Source: Rhodoferax sp.
GTDB lineage: Bacteria > Pseudomonadota > Gammaproteobacteria > Burkholderiales > Burkholderiaceae_C
Assembly (NCBI GenBank): GCA_017880985.1
Contig: JADGRK010000088.1
Coordinates: 1 to 8,433 of the forward strand
DNA length: 8,433 nucleotides
Direction of reading: 5' to 3'
Shown in pieces: positions 1 to 5,806 of this stretch. Position 1 is the stretch's first letter. Each line of letters starts with the position of its first letter. The notes under the pieces were generated by a model. It ran no database searches. It was not told where the DNA came from and saw only the letters and a program-made list of their open reading frames with translations. The translations under genes were made by a program, and so were the position numbers.

Positions 1-182
1 TCCGGCTTTTCGTAATCTTTGCCCAAGCGGTGCATCAAGTCATAGCCGGCTGAAATCCGCTGGGCAAAAGGGTTCTTGCCAAAGAGCGACAGTGGGTTGC
101 CATAGACCTTGGCGGCCGAATGAGCCAGATCAGAAAAGGGCTCCATCAGGGAGCGTTGCGTTTCGTAAATTTTGTAAAGCAC
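1..182 (-). CDS. phaZ: Intracellular polyhydroxyalkanoate (PHB) depolymerase, N-terminal part
   Basis: The first 60 residues of a protein that runs off the left edge, so the catalytic lipase-box region is not visible. From a GTG start at 182 the protein begins MLYKIYETQRSLMEPF and continues with NPLSLFGKNPFAQRISAGYD and MHRLGKDYEKP. This matches the N-terminus I know for the intracellular PhaZ family of Burkholderiales, which mobilises stored poly-3-hydroxybutyrate granules in the cytoplasm. The GTG start fits because family members begin MLYQL/MLYKI at this point. A weak AGAGG lies about 12 nt upstream. The gene is divergent from the dioxygenase gene at 416 and has a candidate palindromic operator 20 nt upstream of its start. 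Family assignment is by recalled similarity of the N-terminus only. Confidence 0.8.
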   Translation of the reverse strand, partial: MLYKIYETQRSLMEPFSDLAHSAAKVYGNPLSLFGKNPFAQRISAGYDLMHRLGKDYEKP

Positions 183-202
183 GGTGAATTTGAACCTCTA
201 AA

Positions 203-221
203 TATGTTGCAGTGCAATATA
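203..221. promoter_or_regulatory. Near-perfect 19-bp palindrome upstream of phaZ, candidate operator
   Basis: The sequence TATGTTGCAGTGCAATATA is symmetric about base 212, with one mismatched pair (206/218). The core is TTGCA-N-TGCAA. It lies 20 nt upstream of the phaZ start and overlaps a minus-strand TATATT (221 to 216) that could be a -10 box, where a repressor would block transcription. TGC/GCA-rich palindromes are known for PhaR-type regulators that sense PHB granules and control phasin and depolymerase genes, so PhaR is the obvious candidate. That link is inference; the symmetry is seen directly. Confidence 0.5.
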
Positions 222-273
222 ACAGTTCTTGCGGGCTCTGCGTAGGGAAGCCATTAGCAATGTCACTTGCCGC

Positions 274-305
274 TTGTCAGGTTTTTGCATGGCAGAGACT
301 GACAA
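274..305. repeat. Inverted repeat between phaZ and the dioxygenase gene
   Basis: Perfect 7-bp arms TTGTCAG (274-280) and CTGACAA (299-305) flank an 18-nt spacer. Centre-to-centre distance is 25 bp, so both arms face nearly the same DNA side, as in some dyad operators. It lies 111 nt upstream of the dioxygenase start. No regulator gene adjoins it, so its role is unknown and chance is possible. Confidence 0.25.
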
Positions 306-317
306 TGCTTCGAATAC

Positions 318-345
318 TTGCAGATGACGTTTCTGGTTGCAGATG
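318..345. repeat. Direct repeat TTGCAGATG x2
   Basis: Two exact copies of a 9-mer, TTGCAGATG, lie at 318-326 and 337-345 with a 19-bp period, in the divergent intergenic region 183-415. This is roughly two helical turns. It could be a regulator site for the dioxygenase gene or a chance duplication. I saw no convincing -35/-10 pair for the plus-strand gene nearby. Confidence 0.25.
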
Positions 346-415
346 TTGGCAAGTTACCATATTTCGCCGACGATTGCTTTGGATCTATTGTTGCGGTTCT
401 TTTTTGAAAGCCTTT

Positions 416-1273
416 ATGACCGAGATTGCCAATCCTGACGCCTTTGATTTACTCAAATCCCTGAAGTTGTCTGTCAAAATGCCGGCCATTTTTCTGGGCC
501 ATGGCAGTCCCATGAATGCGATTGAAGACAACGAATATCGCCGTAGCTGGCAGGCCTTGGGTGCCGAATTTGGCATGAAGTGGCCCAAGCCGCAGCTCAT
601 TTTGTGCATTTCTGCGCACTGGTTGACCGAGGGCTGGTGGCTGACAGCCATGGCCCGGCCCAAAACGATTCACGATTTTGGTGGTTTTCCGAAAGCGCTT
701 TTCGATCAGCAATACCCGGCGCCGGGTTGGCCCGAGGCGGCACAGGAAATCAGTCAATGCGTGCACCAGCCGGGCAGCACCCAGCCTTTGTTACTCGATT
801 TTCAGGAATGGGGCCTTGACCATGGCGCCTGGTCTGTGCTCAAGCCGATGTTCCCCCAAGCCGACATTGCGGTGATGCAACTCAGCATGGATTACAGCCG
901 ACCAGCGGCAGAACACTACGCGCTGGGCCAGCAACTCAAGGGCTTGCGCGAGCGCGGCGTGCTGATTGTGGGTAGCGGCAACATCGTGCATAACCTGCGC
1001 ACCCTGCAGATGAGCGCGGCATCGGATCAGGCGTTTGACTGGGCGCTTGAATTCGACCACACCATTGCCGACCATTTGCAGCATGGCCGCCTCGACGCCC
1101 TGAAGGATTTTCAGAAACTCGGCAGCATAGCGCAACAGTCGCACCCCACCCATGAGCATTTTTTACCCCTGCTGTATGTCGCTGGGGCGGTCGGAGCCGG
1201 TGAGACACCGCGATTTTTCAACACCAGCTTTCAGGCCGCGTCGATCTCGATGCGCTCAGCCGTTTGGGCTTGA
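416..1273 (+). CDS. DODA/LigB-type extradiol ring-opening dioxygenase (YgiD-like)
   Basis: A 285-residue cytoplasmic protein of the class III (LigB/DODA) extradiol dioxygenase family, which opens catechol-type rings such as 4,5-DOPA using a bound divalent metal. Visible signatures in order: GHGSPM (28-33), SAHW (66-69), HDFGGFP (86-92), LDHGAWSVL (134-142), GSGNIVHNLR (186-195) and THEHFLPLLY near the C-terminus. Histidines 29, 68 and 248 are the likely metal ligands by comparison with YgiD; H192 and H136 are further active-site candidates. The frame is open back to 212, but the ATG at 416 has GAAAG just upstream and gives a length near the usual 260-285. The ATG at 479 (MPAIFLGHG) would give 264 residues and is a real alternative. 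The stop overlaps the end of the opposite-strand gene by 18 nt. The physiological substrate in bacteria is poorly defined. Confidence 0.88.
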   Translation: MTEIANPDAFDLLKSLKLSVKMPAIFLGHGSPMNAIEDNEYRRSWQALGAEFGMKWPKPQLILCISAHWLTEGWWLTAMARPKTIHDFGGFPKALFDQQYPAPGWPEAAQEISQCVHQPGSTQPLLLDFQEWGLDHGAWSVLKPMFPQADIAVMQLSMDYSRPAAEHYALGQQLKGLRERGVLIVGSGNIVHNLRTLQMSAASDQAFDWALEFDHTIADHLQHGRLDALKDFQKLGSIAQQSHPTHEHFLPLLYVAGAVGAGETPRFFNTSFQAASISMRSAVWA

Positions 1274-2641
1274 TGATTTCGTCGCACCCGCTTTGAGGAT
1301 GCCGCGCACCGCGTTGCGACTGTGGGCGCCAAAGTTGCCCAGCAATTCGGCAATGGCGTTGTCGAATTTGGTCCGCTGGACCGCGTTGGCCTGTTGGTCC
1401 GGGCCTTGCCTGTCGAGTTGAGCCACCAGATCGATGCCCGACTCTTTCACGCCGAAATCAAAGGCGGGGTCTGAAACATACGCAGGCGGCAGGGTGTCCA
1501 CCAGGATGTCAGTCAATTGGTTGCCAAGGGCGTACGACTGGTGGCTGACGACGTCGCGCGCATACAAGTCAGACCAGGCTGGGTAACTGGCGTCCTCGTC
1601 GCTGTTGCGCAGCACTTTCTCGATCGCGGTTTCATGTTTTGCCTGCGCGGCGTTAAAGATCAGTTGATTCTGGTACTTTTCGAGCGCGAGATGGCGGTTC
1701 GACAACAACACAATCATTTCGTTTTTCATGCGTGGCAGCCCCGCCATCGCCATCAAGTTGATGCCGATCAGCTTGGCAGACGAGTTGCCGGGCGACAGGC
1801 TGGCGTGATACGGTTGCGTCAAGTCCTCGACGTAGTGCAGGGCCAGGCCGGTGAAGCGCCAACCCCAATAGGCATGACCGGTTCGGAAAGCCAGGGCGGC
1901 CAGGCTGCTGTACTGGTGGATGCGAAGCAGGGGAAAGGTTTTCTCGAGGAAGGGGGCCGCCAGGTAAAGGATACGGTCCTCCTGATAGAAGCCCATGTGA
2001 AAAGGCGCCTGGGTCGAGAAATACAGCGCGGGGTTGCCAAACGGCAAGGCACCGAAGCCATAAATCTTGCCCCACTCCGACGGGCTGTCTTCCCACAGAT
2101 TGATGTCCAGGCCATAGTCTGGTTCGTCGGTGGCCGAGGCCAGCACCGCGAGTGGCGAGACGCTCTCTGCGGCCCTGATGGCGGTAAAACGGTAGGTCGA
2201 GTTGGGCTGCTCTGGCAGCGTATTCACTGCCGAGTGGGCCAGCAACTGTGCCGCTGCAGGCGCTGGCCCCCAGGGATCGGGCTGTAGGTAGAGTGCAAAC
2301 CTGCTATTGGGGGCAACCCGCAGTGCCATCAAAAATGCCAGTCGCCGCACAGCGTCGGTTTGTGCAGCGTTGGCCTTGAAGGCCAGGGTTGCCGGACGTG
2401 GTGGATAAACTTCCAGGTGGCTCTTGGCCCACACTTCCTGGCTCGCCAGCAAGGTTTCAATGGCCTTCTCCTGCGCCTTCAAAAAGGCTTCCAGTGGCTC
2501 CACTCCGACCGGCGCGGCGTTGGCCACTTCCGGCATTTTTTCAAACGCGCGGTAGGCGGCGAAGCTGTGATTGCTCCAGGCGAGAACGTTGCCTACAGTC
2601 AATCCAAGCACGCTGGCCACGGTGAGAGCGAATCGTTTCAT
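1256..2641 (-). CDS. Secreted zinc-dependent phospholipase C / S1-P1 nuclease-like protein
   Basis: A 461-residue exported protein. The first 21 residues form a signal peptide: MKR, a hydrophobic stretch, and a cleavage site after VLA. Cleavage would leave a mature protein starting with Trp22 (WSNHSF), as in B. cereus phospholipase C and P1 nuclease, where the N-terminal Trp binds zinc. The ligand pattern of PLC (His118-x3-Asp122-x5-His128, His142-x3-Glu146) has an exact spacing match here: H269-x3-D273-x5-H279 in LHYVEDLTQPYH, and H317-x3-E321 in RHLALE. H25 and H215 or H242 may supply the rest. At about 440 mature residues it is far larger than PLC (about 245), with a long insert before the metal core. 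It could cleave phospholipids, nucleic acids or other phosphodiesters; the sequence does not decide. The ATG at 2641 has AGGA 9 nt upstream; an ATG at 2674 would spoil the signal peptide. It lies 123 nt downstream of the exosortase genes. There is no IPTL-CTERM tail, so it is not an obvious exosortase substrate. Confidence 0.72.
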   Translation of the reverse strand: MKRFALTVASVLGLTVGNVLAWSNHSFAAYRAFEKMPEVANAAPVGVEPLEAFLKAQEKAIETLLASQEVWAKSHLEVYPPRPATLAFKANAAQTDAVRRLAFLMALRVAPNSRFALYLQPDPWGPAPAAAQLLAHSAVNTLPEQPNSTYRFTAIRAAESVSPLAVLASATDEPDYGLDINLWEDSPSEWGKIYGFGALPFGNPALYFSTQAPFHMGFYQEDRILYLAAPFLEKTFPLLRIHQYSSLAALAFRTGHAYWGWRFTGLALHYVEDLTQPYHASLSPGNSSAKLIGINLMAMAGLPRMKNEMIVLLSNRHLALEKYQNQLIFNAAQAKHETAIEKVLRNSDEDASYPAWSDLYARDVVSHQSYALGNQLTDILVDTLPPAYVSDPAFDFGVKESGIDLVAQLDRQGPDQQANAVQRTKFDNAIAELLGNFGAHSRNAVRGILKAGATKSSSPNG

Positions 2642-2650
2642 CTGGGAGTT

Positions 2651-2654
2651 TCCT
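2651..2654 (-). promoter_or_regulatory. Ribosome binding site that sets the start of the PLC-like gene
   Basis: AGGA on the minus strand, 9 nt before the ATG at 2641. It favours that start over the in-frame ATGs at 2674 and 2671, which would add an 11-residue polar leader before the signal peptide. Confidence 0.6.
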
Positions 2655-2682
2655 GAAAATTCTGCATTCATCATAGCGAACA

Positions 2683-2704
2683 GGTGATGGCGGATTGAAT
2701 CACC
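2683..2704. repeat. Small inverted repeat downstream of the exosortase-associated gene
   Basis: Arms GGTGAT (2683-2688) and ATCACC (2699-2704) with a 10-nt loop, in the 123-nt gap between the PLC-like gene and the exosortase H-associated gene. No T-run follows on the minus strand, so it is a poor Rho-independent terminator. The rest of the gap shows no gene or clear promoter. Confidence 0.25.
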
Positions 2705-2764
2705 AGCCCAGCATGTGCCGAGTGAGGTGTCGAATGCAGGGTAGGTCGGGTTCGTTGAGCAGGG

Positions 2765-3397
2765 TTACCGCTTTGGTACCGAGCCTTCCATCGCGCCCTC
2801 AACCGCCACGGTGACAACGAAGCTTCTTTCCAGGTACAGCCACATCAGCATGGTCACCAAGGTCGGCAACAGCAAAAACCCTATTTGATTACCCAAGCCA
2901 ATCAGGTTGACATCCCAATCGGTAAAGTAAGTGATGGAGCGCGTGTTGGGCCCCGACTGCACCGCCACTTGAAGCAGCCAGGCAAAACACACGCCCCACG
3001 CCTGAAATGGCAACAAGCCCACTGCGCACACCGGAAACTTCCACCACAGACCCTTGGCTCGCACGGCCAGAAACAGCGCCAACAGCAAAGGCAGGCCGTA
3101 GCAGTAAGTCAACACGCTGACCTCGAACGTTAGCTCGGCAATTTGTCCAGACACAGAGGGCACGGTCAACCTGGTCAGCAGCGTCTGGCTAATGCCGCTC
3201 AGCTCGCTGCCGGATACCCAACCGGGAAAGATGTAGCGCATGAGATTTTCCGCGAGCCAGGCCACCGGCATCACCACATAGTCACGCGCCCAGTACCACA
3301 GCGCCAGCGCGGGCACCAGCCAGAGCAAGGCGCGCACAAAAAAACCGCCAATCACGCTACGCGGCTTGCGCACCAGCCACCTCAATGCGTGCCTCAT
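2765..3397 (-). CDS. Exosortase H-associated integral membrane protein
   Basis: A 210-residue membrane protein with about four hydrophobic segments, near residues 16-36, 92-112, 121-147 and 166-187. The N-terminus is basic (MRHALRWLVRKPR) and a polar loop at about 58-90 probably faces the periplasm. It carries no catalytic motif I recognise. The evidence for its role is position: its start overlaps the end of the exosortase H gene by 41 nt on the same strand, and a membrane protein of this kind accompanies XrtH in other proteobacteria. It may help XrtH present or process IPTL-CTERM proteins at the inner membrane; that role is inference. The ATG at 3397 is preceded by AGGCAGG about 10 nt upstream, inside the exosortase gene, which suggests coupled translation. 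No downstream methionine gives a protein with the first membrane segment intact. Confidence 0.7.
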   Translation of the reverse strand: MRHALRWLVRKPRSVIGGFFVRALLWLVPALALWYWARDYVVMPVAWLAENLMRYIFPGWVSGSELSGISQTLLTRLTVPSVSGQIAELTFEVSVLTYCYGLPLLLALFLAVRAKGLWWKFPVCAVGLLPFQAWGVCFAWLLQVAVQSGPNTRSITYFTDWDVNLIGLGNQIGFLLLPTLVTMLMWLYLERSFVVTVAVEGAMEGSVPKR

Positions 3398-3872
3398 GAC
3401 GCGCTACCTGCCTCACCCACAGCAACCACACCACAAGTACATCGAGCATGATCAAGGCCTGCCAGAGGTACAAGTGGGCAAACCTGAACACCGCCTCACT
3501 TTGCCCGGCCAGATAAAACAGCACGATGATACGCACCACGTTAACCACCTGAATGGCGACAAAGCCCAGTCCGATACCCGTCATGCGCATTTGCCATGAA
3601 GCCGGGTAGGCAAGAACGGCTGCCGTCAAGATCAGACAAGCCTCAATGCCGTTACAGCCGGCCTCGATAGACACTCCCACGCCCGTGATCGAATGCTGCA
3701 ACACCTTGCCGTGAGAAATGACGTCCCCGTCAAAAAAGACCAGTACTGCGGCACTGACTTTTGCGAGGAGGCCGGTCCATGGCAAGACGATGGCGTTTTG
3801 CACCGGATGCGTGAGCTCCACCGTAAACAGAGTGACCAGGATGACGACGAACAGAATGAAGAAGCGCACCAT
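3357..3872 (-). CDS. xrtH: Exosortase H (IPTL-CTERM sorting transpeptidase/protease)
   Basis: A 171-residue polytopic inner-membrane protein of the exosortase/archaeosortase family, which cuts C-terminal sorting signals and passes the proteins on to the cell surface. The family triad is visible: Cys73 in EAGCNGIEAC, Arg114 in NVVRIIVLFY and His133 in FRFAHLYLW. The Cys-to-Arg spacing of 41 is the same as in EpsH (C181, R222). Hydrophobic segments fall at about 4-20, 37-48, 77-92, 98-120 and 137-154. The short single-domain form and EAGCNGIEAC signature fit XrtH, the type linked to IPTLxxWG-CTERM proteins, rather than the larger PEP-CTERM exosortases. The ATG at 3872 has no good Shine-Dalgarno sequence. 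The 371-nt region upstream holds several inverted repeats. No IPTL-CTERM protein is encoded in this window. Confidence 0.85.
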   Translation of the reverse strand: MVRFFILFVVILVTLFTVELTHPVQNAIVLPWTGLLAKVSAAVLVFFDGDVISHGKVLQHSITGVGVSIEAGCNGIEACLILTAAVLAYPASWQMRMTGIGLGFVAIQVVNVVRIIVLFYLAGQSEAVFRFAHLYLWQALIMLDVLVVWLLWVRQVARHEARIEVAGAQAA

Positions 3873-3913
3873 GAATGAATGCTTTGAAGTTGTAGCTATC
3901 TAAGTCACTGCGT

Positions 3914-3935
3914 AGCGCCGGTCATCGCCGGCGCT
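3914..3935. repeat. Strong hairpin just upstream of xrtH
   Basis: Perfect 8-bp arms AGCGCCGG (3914-3921) and CCGGCGCT (3928-3935) enclose a 6-nt loop. The hairpin lies 42 nt before the xrtH start. On the minus strand it is followed by mixed sequence and no T-run, so it is not a standard terminator. It could be the last helix of a leader RNA or a protein-binding site. Confidence 0.55.
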
Positions 3936-4066
3936 GTACACACAAACCAGTCGGGGCGTTTGCGCGCTCCCGGGGATTTGCCGCCGGATCGAAGCAGCTG
4001 CGCCGATTACCTTTCCTTTCGCCGCATCGCCGCATGGTCGAGGTCACCGCTGTAGGTGGCGATCCA
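3914..4066 (-). promoter_or_regulatory. Candidate structured 5' leader RNA of xrtH
   Basis: Read on the minus strand, GGATCG (4065-4060) can pair with CGATCC (3991-3986), extended by one U-G pair. The pair would enclose about 68 nt that contains a small CACC/GGTG hairpin. Downstream come two GCAAA...CCCCG copies and the 8-bp hairpin at 3914-3935. This resembles the outline of a cis-regulatory RNA, but I could not match it to any known riboswitch class; cyclic-di-GMP-I core motifs are absent. The assignment is an inference from base pairing alone. Confidence 0.3.
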
Positions 4067-4093
4067 TTGTCTCTCTCTACGTAGTGGATGAAT

Positions 4094-4110
4094 TGCCGCA
4101 ACAAGCGGCA
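4094..4110. repeat. Small hairpin TGCCGC-5-GCGGCA
   Basis: Perfect 6-bp arms TGCCGC (4094-4099) and GCGGCA (4105-4110) with a 5-nt AACAA loop. It lies just downstream, on the minus strand, of the possible promoter at 4131-4151. Function unknown. Confidence 0.4.
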
Positions 4111-4130
4111 CATTCAGGCAGCGAGTGTTT

Positions 4131-4151
4131 AGCATACACCCGGCGCGGGTG
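4131..4151 (-). promoter_or_regulatory. Palindrome abutting a possible -10 box, upstream of xrtH
   Basis: CACCCG-GCG-CGGGTG (4137-4151) is a palindrome with perfect 6-bp arms. Directly next to it on the minus strand is TATGCT (4136 to 4131), a reasonable -10 box reading toward xrtH. No good -35 box lies 16-18 nt upstream, so an activator bound at the palindrome could be required. The promoter role is inference; the palindrome is seen. Confidence 0.3.
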
Positions 4152-4217
4152 ACTTGATCTACTTTCGGGAAAGATATTCAATGGCCGCTCTTCGTTATGC
4201 ATAGCATCCAGTTGGCT

Positions 4218-4242
4218 TCACCAAGTCATCGCTTGGCGGTGA
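4218..4242 (-). terminator. Hairpin right after the FGGY kinase stop, weak terminator candidate
   Basis: TCACCAAG (4218-4225) can pair with CTT (4232-4234) plus GGTGA (4238-4242), leaving a 3-nt GGC bulge and a 6-nt loop. It begins 2 nt past the kinase stop codon. There is no T-run after it on the minus strand, so Rho-independent termination is doubtful; it may protect the 3' end of the operon mRNA. Confidence 0.25.
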
Positions 4243-4243
4243 G

Positions 4244-5806
4244 TCAATCTCTCTGCGGATAGCCCGTGATCTCCTGAATATCCCGGTATAAGGGCTGCAG
4301 CCGCTGGTACATGCGGCAGTAGACGCGGCGATAGAGTTGCTCGTAGGTGTGGGCGTGTTCGGGCTCGGGCTCAAACACCTGGCCGATGCGGGTCATCTGC
4401 GAAATAGCGGTGGCAAAGTCGGGCTGCAGTTTCAGGCCGACGGCGGCCAGAATGGCAGCGCCCAGACCGCTGGTCTCATACAAATGCGGCCGCTCGCACG
4501 GCAGGTTGAAGACGTTGGCCGTGATCTGCATCGCGGCATCGCTTTGTGAGCCCCCGCCGGAGACCCGCACGCGCATGATGCGTTGCCCGCCACGCTTTTC
4601 GATGCGTTCCTTGCCTTCCCGCAGCGCATACGCGAGGCCTTCCAGAATGGCGCGGTACAGATGGGCGCGGGTGTGCACGTCGCCAAAGCCAATCACCGCG
4701 CCCTTGGCCTCCGGCCCCGGGACCTTGATGCCGGGGTTCCAGAATGGCTGCAGCATCAGGCCTTGCGCGCCGGGTGGCACTGTGTTGACCAAGGCATCGA
4801 ACAGGCTCTCGGGTGTTACGCCGCGCTCCAGCGCCAGCTGTTGCTCATGCAGACCGAACTGGTCCTTGAACCAGCTCACCATCCAGAAGCCGCGTGTGAT
4901 CTGGATCTCGGTGTTGTAGTGACCCGGCACCGCCGCCTGGTAGGGCGGAATGAAGCGCGTCGCCTCCAGGTAGCGTGCAGTAGTGGTGTTGATGGTGGCG
5001 GCGGTGCCGTAAGACAGGCAGGCGATGTCGGGGGTGAGGCAGCCCGCGCCGATGACTTCGCAAGCCTTGTCGGCGGCGCCGGCAATCACCGGCAGCCCCT
5101 GTGGAATGCCGGTATCCAGAGCGGCCTGGGCGCTGACGTGGCCAATCGGTGTGCCCGCGGGTACCAGCTCGGGCAGCATGGCGGCACTGATCGGCATGGC
5201 TTGCCATTTCCAGTCGTGTCGGGTGGCCCAGCAGCCCTTTTTATAGTCAAACGGGATGTAGCCCACCTGCGATGCCACCGAGTCGACAAAGCGGCCAGTA
5301 AAGCGATAGTTGATGTAGCCTGAAAGCAACAGGTACTTGTCGGTTCTGGCCCAAAGTTCAGGTTGGTGCTGCGCGATCCAGTTGGCCTCAGCCTCTTTTT
5401 GGAAGTGCTGCACGGTCTCAAGCATGCCGATGACCCGAAAGGCAGCATCCCACCACCAGGCCAGCTTCGGTATTTTGTCGGCGCGGCGCTGGTCCAGCCA
5501 GATCATGACCGGGCGCAAGGGCTGGCCGTGTCTATCCAGTGCGATGGTGCTGCCACGCTGGGTGGTGATGACCACACCCGCAATCGCACTCTTGGGCACC
5601 GTGGTGCTGGCCCAGAGCTGCTGGCAGGCCTGGCACAGCGTCTGCCAGAAGGCCTCGGGGTCGTTTTCTAGCCAGCCCGGCTCGGGCGACTGGTAGCTGT
5701 CGATCATGACCTGCGCCTTGTCAATCAGGTTGCCCTGCAAATCAAAGAGCAGGGCGCGCACGCTCTGGGTGCCGTTGTCGATCGCCAGCAGGTAAGTCTT
5801 GCTCAT
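4244..5806 (-). CDS. FGGY-family carbohydrate kinase (YgcE-like)
   Basis: A 520-residue cytoplasmic kinase that transfers phosphate from ATP to a sugar or polyol. Landmarks in order: DNGTQSVRALLFD (10-22, phosphate 1 loop), QRGS (83-86), WLDQR (103-107), GAADKACEVIGAG (243-255, with D246 the likely catalytic base), SYGTAATIN (265-273, phosphate 2), and VSGGGSQSD (415-423, adenosine region) followed by ETSGLGAAILA. Overall it resembles E. coli YgcE more than GlpK. In E. coli GlpK, glycerol is held by Arg83, Glu84, Asp245 and Gln246. Here the matching positions read R84, G85, D246, K247, so the Glu and Gln are lost and glycerol is doubtful as substrate. The ATG overlaps the stop of the upstream dehydrogenase gene by 4 nt (ATGA), so the two are translationally coupled. 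It is the last gene of the operon. Confidence 0.88.
   Translation of the reverse strand: MSKTYLLAIDNGTQSVRALLFDLQGNLIDKAQVMIDSYQSPEPGWLENDPEAFWQTLCQACQQLWASTTVPKSAIAGVVITTQRGSTIALDRHGQPLRPVMIWLDQRRADKIPKLAWWWDAAFRVIGMLETVQHFQKEAEANWIAQHQPELWARTDKYLLLSGYINYRFTGRFVDSVASQVGYIPFDYKKGCWATRHDWKWQAMPISAAMLPELVPAGTPIGHVSAQAALDTGIPQGLPVIAGAADKACEVIGAGCLTPDIACLSYGTAATINTTTARYLEATRFIPPYQAAVPGHYNTEIQITRGFWMVSWFKDQFGLHEQQLALERGVTPESLFDALVNTVPPGAQGLMLQPFWNPGIKVPGPEAKGAVIGFGDVHTRAHLYRAILEGLAYALREGKERIEKRGGQRIMRVRVSGGGSQSDAAMQITANVFNLPCERPHLYETSGLGAAILAAVGLKLQPDFATAISQMTRIGQVFEPEPEHAHTYEQLYRRVYCRMYQRLQPLYRDIQEITGYPQRD

Larger units (their letters stand above)
3873..4243. other. 371-bp gene-free region upstream of exosortase H
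   Basis: No convincing gene lies here. The longest frame (4113 to 3922, minus, 63 residues) is rich in Arg and Cys, lacks a clear ribosome binding site and resembles no family I know. The stretch has four inverted repeats (3914-3935, 4094-4110, 4137-4151, 4218-4242), a long-range complementary pair (4060-4065 with 3986-3991) and an imperfect direct repeat, CGGGGCGTTTGC (3952-3963) and CGGGGATTTGC (3971-3981). This density suggests regulatory DNA or a structured leader RNA for the xrtH transcript. Confidence 0.6.

Noticed and set aside
212..415. 68-residue N-terminal extension of the dioxygenase
   Set aside because: It would start at a GTG inside the candidate operator palindrome, is Cys-rich and unlike the family, which begins shortly before GHGSPM.
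1517..2287. A 256-residue open frame on the plus strand
   Set aside because: It lies wholly antisense to the PLC-like gene, which has a signal peptide and conserved metal motifs. The plus-strand translation has no recognisable domain and is typical of GC-rich shadow frames.
3914..4066. Cyclic-di-GMP (GEMM-I), SAH or cobalamin riboswitch
   Set aside because: I looked for the conserved cores of these classes and did not find them, so no known riboswitch is named.
3922..4113. A 63-residue Arg/Cys-rich minus-strand frame before xrtH
   Set aside because: No ribosome binding site or recognisable domain; the region is better explained by inverted repeats and possible leader structure.
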